Made by a program: the position numbers and the translations under genes. DNA of 64,000 nucleotides, taken from Lamellibrachia columna (lineage: Eukaryota > Annelida > Polychaeta > Sabellida > Siboglinidae). Of the stretch, positions 26,801-35,800 are shown piece by piece (the stretch's first letter is position 1; each line of letters starts with the position of its first letter). Under the pieces are notes generated by a model that made no database searches, was not told the DNA's origin, and saw only the letters and a list, made by a program, of their open reading frames with translations. The stretch covers positions 61,107,010-61,171,009 of the forward strand of contig OY759262.1 of assembly GCA_963662155.1 (NCBI GenBank), given 5' to 3'.

Positions 26801-29800
26801 TTCCTCTAGTCACAGAGGCTTAACATTGCATAATCTGCCTTAATCACTGTTTGTGTGCGTGCATGCATTTGTGCGTGCGTGCATGGATACATGCATGCAT
26901 GTGTGTTGGGGGGCCATTTTGATCAGTGTCATTACATGATGGGTGATTAGTGTCAGTGACTGATGACTGGTAAATATGTGCATTGTTACAGTTATTTTTT
27001 GCCTGATTGATAAACGGCCGTTTTCTTGTTCTGACTTAAACAACATCAAAATACATTCTTTGGTGCAGAAAAACTTTTTGAACACAGAATTGAGTCCGAC
27101 ACACCCCTGCCCACCTTACTGGCCCTCAGGCGGCAATCAACTATTATGTTTTTAAACAAGCCATCATTTACACAGCCAGCTTGTAATTTGTACCTGTTTT
27201 ATTTATGATCCCCCTGGGAGAAGGAATCTGTTTATTATATGCAGTGTACCTTGTCTGTCTACTTGTACTGCCTTGTGATTGTAGAAACACTGTTTGATGT
27301 GTCTTTATCCTTGGTGCAGGTGGGAAGATCCGAGGGGAGTGGTGGTGTCGGATGGGGAAAGGGTGTCAGCCAGCGAGGGACTGCTCCGGATCAGAGGGGC
27401 GCAACCCTCCGACTCGGGCAACTACACGTGTGTGGTACACAACCTGGCAGGGGAACAGCGCAGGGCAGTCTGGCTCGTCGTGTCAGGTGGGTCCAACCTA
27501 GTTGGTCAGTATGGGTGCATGTTTCTCTCGTATGACATATACCTTTCGATTGTGTTTGCACCACCCAGACACCCAGGCACCCACCCACATCCAGTGTTTT
27601 GTGGATTATTAAATTTTTTATATTTAAGAAGCTTCTTTTTGCCTTTGGTTACAGACTTACCCATATGGACCTGTGCTATATGTGATCACAATTTTGCACT
27701 GATCTGAATGTCCCAGGAGGCCATTCAACTGGTGCTGTTTTTATTGCGTGGACCAACAGTAAGAATTGTGGAGAGTTAATGCAAGAGTCACTTATGTATT
27801 CGACACTGGTCCAGCTACAAGGGACATGATTCTCCGGAGAATGAGCCCGAAAAATAGTTCCTTGGATCTGGTTATAAACACTGCAGGTTACTGCTACTAC
27901 TAGAAAGACATGGATCGTTAAATGGCATCAACATAATTTCTAGGCATATGTGCTAGCATGAGGTTCACTGTTGTAGTACCCCCCACCATCTCAGAGCCCC
28001 CCCAGAGCACCCGGGTGGAGGAAGAGGGGACCGCGGAGTTCAGATGTAAGGTTCAAGGAACCCTCTACCCTGTGTCTATGGTTACCTGGAGCAAGGACGA
28101 CATCCCCCTTGCTGTGAGTAGTGGCATGGAGTGATCTGTGTGATCACATAGCCTGAGACTGTTAAGTAGTATGTGATCACACCACTCAAGCTGTTAAGCA
28201 GACTGTTTGATCACAGTACCAAAGCTGTGTTAAGAAGTATGTGATTTACCCATCCCAGACTGTGTTAATTAGTATGTGATTTTGCCATGCTGACTATTAA
28301 GCAATGTGTGAGATTATGGACACATACGTAGGACTGTGTTAAGCAGTGTGTGATCACACCAGTCAAGACTGTGTTAAGTAGTCTTTCACATTACACTACA
28401 CATGAAACAGTCCGTGATCACACCACCTGAGGCTGTTAAGTAATATGTTAAGCAGCCTGTGTGATCATCACGAGATGATGTGTATGTGTTGTGCTTTCAG
28501 CTGTCGCTGTCGAGGTTTGTGACAGACCAGCGCCAGGGGACTCTGAAGATCTACAAGGTGCGTCTATCTGACGAGGGCAACTACGCCTGTGTGGTGAACA
28601 CGACTGGACATCCGCCAGTCGTTTCCACCAATGCTCATCTCTACATCAAAAGTGAGTGCTTCTCAGTAGTGTCGCACACAGTGCTCATGCACTGTCATGT
28701 GTCTCAGATGATCAACGTATGGTCTCTTACAGTAACACTAATACTAATGATGCCATCTTATGTAGTGTCAGTATCCGTCTAGATAAGGGGCATGTGATAC
28801 TTACACCATCATCAGAACAAGTGCAACCCATTTCCATGTGTGGGGTATTTTACTTCCCCTCGCATAGACACTAGGTAGATGGGACCAACGGCTTTTAGTG
28901 TCTCTTCCAAAAGACACAGGCAACGTGGGGTGAATGAAATTGCCCAAGTTTCGGAACAGCGGTAGGTGGACTCCCTGGGCCTCTCAATTAACAGTCTGGG
29001 GCTCAAATTGCCGAGTTACTGCACCCCAGGTTGTCTAACACCACAATTGGTCTTTTTCCGCAACCACACTAAAGATGGACCCGTACCACTGTGAGGTCCT
29101 CATGAGGTCCTCATGCTACTGTTGCACTTCTGCTTCAGTTGGATCCGTGCCACATCTGGACTAATGCTATCGCATTTCCCCACTTGTTATATATCCCAGT
29201 AGGTCGTTTGACTGGTGCTACTATTACTACCTGGGCCAACCGTAAGAATTGTGGAGAATTAATGCAGGACTCACTTATGTATTCAACCCTGGCCCTTACA
29301 GTCAAATGATTCCCCAGAGATTGAGCTGAACTAATAATTCCTCATCTGTGGTTACTGCTGCTGCTGGAAGATCTTTCAATGGCATTGGCATCTTGCCAGG
29401 CATATGTGCCTTTCATAGAATGTTCCTTTTATGGCTCTGATGCTGCATGGAGAGAACAGATGCATTCATTTGCAGCCATAAACTTGTTATCTTGGTCATA
29501 CAATAAACATCAGGAATGTCATTATGAAAATAACATTTGAATGGGATGGCCTTAATTGTCACCAGGCAGGCTGATATTGCCAACATATTAAATAGGATGG
29601 CCTCATAACTAAACATACTAATATTACCTGCATATTATGTATATGGGATGACCTTATAACAACAAAGGGACAGAGGGAATAATCCAGGCATATAACAGGG
29701 GAGATAATCCAGGTAAATAACAGTGGAGAAATCCAGCCAAATAACAGTGTGGATAATCCAGGCAAATAACAGCAGGATAATCCAAGCAAATAAAAGCAGG

Positions 29801-32800
29801 GAGAATCCAGACAAATAACAGCAGAGATAATCCAGGGAAACAAAAGTGGGGATAATCCAGACAACTAACAGTGGGGATAATCCAGGCAAATAACAGCGGA
29901 GATAATCCAGGCAAATAACAGCAGGGATAATCCAGGCAAATAACAGTGGAGATAATTCAGGCAAATAAAAGCAGGGATAATCCAGGCAAATAACAGTGGG
30001 GTAATCCAGACAAATAATTAACGAATAATACACTGTTAGTTGATGTCACGAGAGTGTTACCAGCCAGATAACATCACGAGTGCCGGGCCAGTTTCACAAA
30101 GCATTTGTACCATACAAAGGAACTGATGCAGATATTTGATTGCAGATTACGTAAATCAGAACAATAACTGAAAACACACAATGCATTCGAACAGTCGTAT
30201 GCCAACGTGCGTAGTTGGTCACGTTCGAAATTATTCAAATGTTAGCTGGATTCCAATCAGGTAGTCTTATTACAGTGATATATCCATCCAGATAATGCAT
30301 GGTTGTCTCGTTCTGAGAATCCTATGTTAAACATATGATTGTGAACATTGAGTGGATATCGGCATGGCTAGTCGTTGTATAACAGAGTGGATAATCCAGA
30401 CAGATAACAGTGGGGATAATCCAGACAGATAATAGCAAGGGTAATCTAGACAAATAACTGCGGGAATAATCCATGCAAATAACAGTGGGGATAAACCAGG
30501 ATATTTAAAAGAACAGGACTGCTATTGTCTATAAACCGAAGGGACATAGGTGTAGCAGGTCAAGTGAACCGCTAATTGTCAATATGTCACCTTCCATGTC
30601 ACATGTCAATTACAGAGAAACTCAAGTTTCGTCCACCACCGGTCAACAGAAAACTAGAACTCGGTTCCATCGCAAAGATCCACTGCAAGGCCGAGGGTCA
30701 GTCTGAACCGGACATCCGCTGGCTGAAGAACGGCAAGCCAGAGCTGCCGTCCCACGTGGACGACATCCAGGGAACTCTCATCTTCGATAAGGTGTCCCGC
30801 TCCGACACAGGGACGTACACTTGTGTGGCTTCTAACAGCCAGGGTGTCATCAATAAGACTATATCAGTGGAGGTGGTAGGTGAGTCGACTCTGGCCCTAA
30901 AACTCACAAATCAGGCCCTAAAACTCTAAAATCTAACCATGAGACTGTAGTTTCTGCTTTTCGCATAAGACACAGCTGATTGGCTCTAACACATAATTCA
31001 TGCTTTGAAGCACATGCTGTGTGTTGCAAACTGACTTATTGTGTACATGTTGAATAATATGATGGTAAATACTTTATTGATTTTGTATAAAGCGCCAAAA
31101 AGCAATTGCTGTAAATGTGTATATATGTATTGAGTCACCAGCTTGACAAGTAATTACTTATTCCATTTCTACTGACACCATTTGTATTTTGTAAATAGGA
31201 TGAATAAATTATTATTGCTGCAGTGAAACCCCAGTTCAAAGTGCGGCCACTGAACACAACAGCCTATGAAGGCTACCCAGTGATGCTGCACTGTGTAGCC
31301 ATTGGGGAACCCAAACCCACGATACAGTGGGACAAGAACAGCTACTCCCGCATTGACACCCGGCGCTTCAAGGTAATCATAAAATAGCAATAATAGAACT
31401 TCTATAATGCCAAATTCAGGGACCTGAGGTCAGAGGTGCAACATCTGTGGCACAATTCCTACACTCATTATACTAACAACACCATCTAGAGCTAATGCAG
31501 GACACAGACCACTACCAGGGCAGGCTACTGGCCTGGGTGGGCTACCGGCCTGGGTGGGCTACAGGCCAGGGTGGGCTACCGGCCTGGGTGGGCTACCAGC
31601 CTGAGTGGGCTACTGGCCAATTCTTCAATTGGGGTAGTTCATGTAATATTTAAGTTTAGGTGTATAATTTAATGTTGGTCAACATTCTTTGGGTTCTCAT
31701 TATGAGCAAAGGGGTCTTTGTTCATTGTTTGATTGGATATATGGACATTTTCCGTGGCAGTGTGGGATATCCTGAGATCTCTGTTTCAGATCCTCAGCAA
31801 TGGCTCCCTGTACGTGTCTGAAGTCTACATGGAGGACACAGGAATGTACGGCTGCACCGCTGGCAACACAGGCGGGCTCAAGAGGACTGAGGTCTACCTA
31901 CATGTCGCCAGTAAGTCTTGACATATTGCTACTTAGTGTGAGCATTTTTACTTGAAATTATTTACTTAAAAAGCGCTATTATGGTATTATATGGTATTAT
32001 TATTATTATTACTTCATAGACATGCAGTTAATGCAACTAGGATGGCACTTGTGATTATAATAATAATTAACATTACTTATTCATGATAAACTTTATATTG
32101 CATTATTTTTTAAATCTGCACAATTACCTATCACTTTCATCCAAACAACCAGCATATTTGCTTTCTCTGCTCACACCTGCAAGACAGCCCAGACAGCTTC
32201 GATCATCTGATTCTAATCTCTAATCCCATTGTTAAAACAAATGACGGAACTAGAGCTTTTTCAATTGCTGCACCGACTCACTCCCTGTTAATGTTAAGTC
32301 TGTAGGAAACATAACAACATTACGCCGTAAACTAAAACCCCACCTGTGTAAACTTGCTTATCCCCCATAGCTGCCCAGCGTACCAATCCAACTGTTTACA
32401 ATTGGAACTACTTATCCTCTATAGCTGCCCAGCGTACCAATCCAACTGTTTACAATTGGAACTACTTATCCTCTATAGCTGCCCAGCGTACCAATCCAAC
32501 TGTTTACAATTGGAACTACTTATCCTCTATAGCTGCCCAGCGTACCAATCCAACTGTTTACAACTGGAACTACTTATCCTCTATAGCTGCCCAGCTCACC
32601 AATCCAACTGTTTACAATTGGAACTACTTATCCTCTATAGCTGCCCATCGTACCAATCCAACTGTTTACAATTGGAACTACTTATCCTCTATAGCTGCCC
32701 AGCTCACCAATCCAACTGTTTACAATTGGAACTACTTATCCTCTATAGCTGCCCATCGTACCAATCCAACTGTTTACAATTGGAACTACTTATCCTCTAT

Positions 32801-35800
32801 AGCTGCCCAGCGTACCAATCCAACTGTTTACAATTGGAACTACTTATCCTCTATAGCTGCCCAGCGCACCAATCCAACTGTTTACAATTGGAACTACTTA
32901 TCCTCTATAGCTGCCCAGCGCACCAATCCAACTGTTTACAATTGGAACTACTTATCCTCTATAGCTGCCCATCGTACCAATCCAACTGTTTACAATTGGA
33001 ACTACTTATCCTCTATAGCTGCCCAGCGTACCAATCCAACTGTTTACAATTGGAACTACTTATCCTCTATAGCTGCCCAGCGCACCAATCCAACTGTTTA
33101 CAACTGGAACTACTTATCCCCCATAGCTGCCCAGCGTACCAATCCAACTGTTTACAACTGGAACTACTTATCGATTAGGAACTGCTTAACCATTTTTGTT
33201 TTGGTGCGATGCTGAGCTTGGGTCTCCCGAGGATTTTAGCGCAATAGAAGTGTTTTGTATTGTATTGTATAAAATATATAAATTATGTTTGTGAGTTGTG
33301 AAACAGAAGCATACAAATACATATAGATGCATACAGATGCATACAGATGCATACAGATGCATACAGATGCATACAGATGCATACAGCAGCTCTTAAAATT
33401 AAATAACTACATGCTTTGAAAGCAAATTACGTTATCTCGTTTTCTCAAAAGAAAACGCTTATGTGAAGAGAAATATTTCCAGCTTCTGGTTGAAGAAAAT
33501 AAATTGGTGTGCCTGTGCAGCTTCAAAACATCTCTAGACAACTGTAGAAATCACTGATGCGGGCGATGTACGTGCACAGCCAAAACTGGAACCTATTTTG
33601 CCAATTGAGAAGGAACATAAAATAGATGCTGTTTCATTGAAACATTAAAGAGTAAACGTATCGATGAGACACACGTCATGATCCTGCTTGTGACATGTTT
33701 CCACCGTTGTCCACCAGGTGCCGAGATGTACGGACGACTCGCACCAGGGGCTCAGCCAGCGGAGAACTTCAACATGATGCGCACTATAGTGATCGCGGTG
33801 TGCTGTGCTGTGGCCTACCTGGCAGTGGTCATTGGTCTGACCGTCTACTGCAGCATCAGACTGATACGGGCAAAGAACCTGCGTAAACAGGAAGATGACC
33901 CATGTGAGCCGCGGTCGCATAGTGAGTTCAACTGCTCCACTACTCTCATCTCAACTATAACTAACTTCTGCAAAAAGCCCAAGATATTTTTTTTTTAAAT
34001 TGTAGATAGTCCCTCGCTCTGATGATGACTTGTCCGTCCCTGTTCGTGATGTCATGCTTAACAATTCTGGTCTGTTGCACCTCTGACCTCAAATTTCTTA
34101 AGACTTAGGCACTATACATATAGGAGCTTTATTAGTATGTAGATGTTGATGTAAGTGCTTTTTATTGTAAAAAGTAATAGAACTAGAGGGCAAAAAGTAG
34201 TGTTGATAAAAACCAGTGCAGATTGGATACAAGAAAGTACTTGTTCTCACAGAGGACAATAAATAAATTGAACAAATTATCTACTTATTGTGTAAATGCT
34301 AGCAGTGTGAATATGTGAAAGAAATTGACTGATATACCTGTATATGAAAATATAGGTATGGAACACATTCATATTGAAGAGTTTAGTTACCTTTTAGAAT
34401 CTGTTTATGGTCGACAGAATTTGACACTGACTAAAATGGTCACAGAAACTCCGTCAAACATACATAGAGACTTTGAAATGTAACTTAATTTTCATCAGTA
34501 GGCTGTCCAGAGATGAAAAAATTTGTTGGACTCAATGCAATGGTTTCCTTGTCATCTCGAGCTGGTTGCATTGAATGACAAGTTTGTTGAATTATGTTAA
34601 AATCTGGTTAAGTTATGTTAAAATTTTCATACTCTCACCTATTGTATCTTGGTGTCCCAGGTGTGGAGAACGGAGCGGTGCCAACGGAGCGTACGGAGCT
34701 GATGGACAAGAAGGAGCGCGACTCCTCCATCATAAAGAGTGATGACACCCGCTCCCACGTCTCAGGAGTCAGCTCCCATCCCTCCCACTCCTCCCACAGT
34801 TCCCGCAGACTCGGCTATGACAAACTCTCCTTCCCCAGACACGACCTCCAGACTCTGCGCGTTCTAGGTGGGTACATGGGTCAGATGTAGGGTGACCCAA
34901 TATATGACTTAGTTGGGTCTCATTATAACATCTCAATTAACTATTACAGTAGATAATTTCTGTTGCCACCATCCAGAATGTACGATTAGAGGAATTCATT
35001 TAGGATTATAATAATAATAGATTTAATTAATTTTTATATAGCACAGTTTCATTGAAGCTTCAATGCTCTTTTACATAAAAAGCATTACATAAAATTATAC
35101 ATAGAAAATACATATATCCTAGGACATACTGTGTTAAAACTAGTGAAATAAATTTGAAGGTAAAACTAATTAAAAATTAGCAATACTATCAATAAAGCTA
35201 CACACAATTAATTGAATAAAATGTTATTGATAAGTTAAATTAAAAGGAACTTGGCAAGAATGCAAACTACTCATTATCTTCTATGTAAAATTAGTATTGT
35301 TGTGATTGTTCATAGGATTACAATTAATAAGTATCAGTGCCATTTCTCATTTTTAATGTACATAATGTTCTGCCAAATAAAGGGGTGAGGCTAGTTCATG
35401 TATCCCTTTCCACATCTCACTATCGGCAGCCTTCTTCCTTGTCTTCCTCCTCTGCTTTTTCACACCCCTCTTAATGCAGTCTCCCCATCTTAATTGTGGT
35501 CTATCCCTTTTATTGTGGCGTTGCTGTTTCATTGCCTCTGCTTTTTGGTAGTCAGCTTCTTACTGTTCTTCCTGTTGTGCTGTCCTGTAAATTTAGCATT
35601 AAAAAATCTCTTGCAGGAGTGAAAATTTACATTTTACTCAGAAAAAATCTGATTGTTTCCAGGCAAGGGTCACTACGGCGATGTGTTCCTGGCAAAAGCT
35701 CATGGGATATGTGATGGAGAGATCGAGACGCTGGTTGTAGTTAAGTCGCTGCTCACCAGGGACGAGCAGTATGTGGGCGAATTCCGGAGAGAGGTCGACA

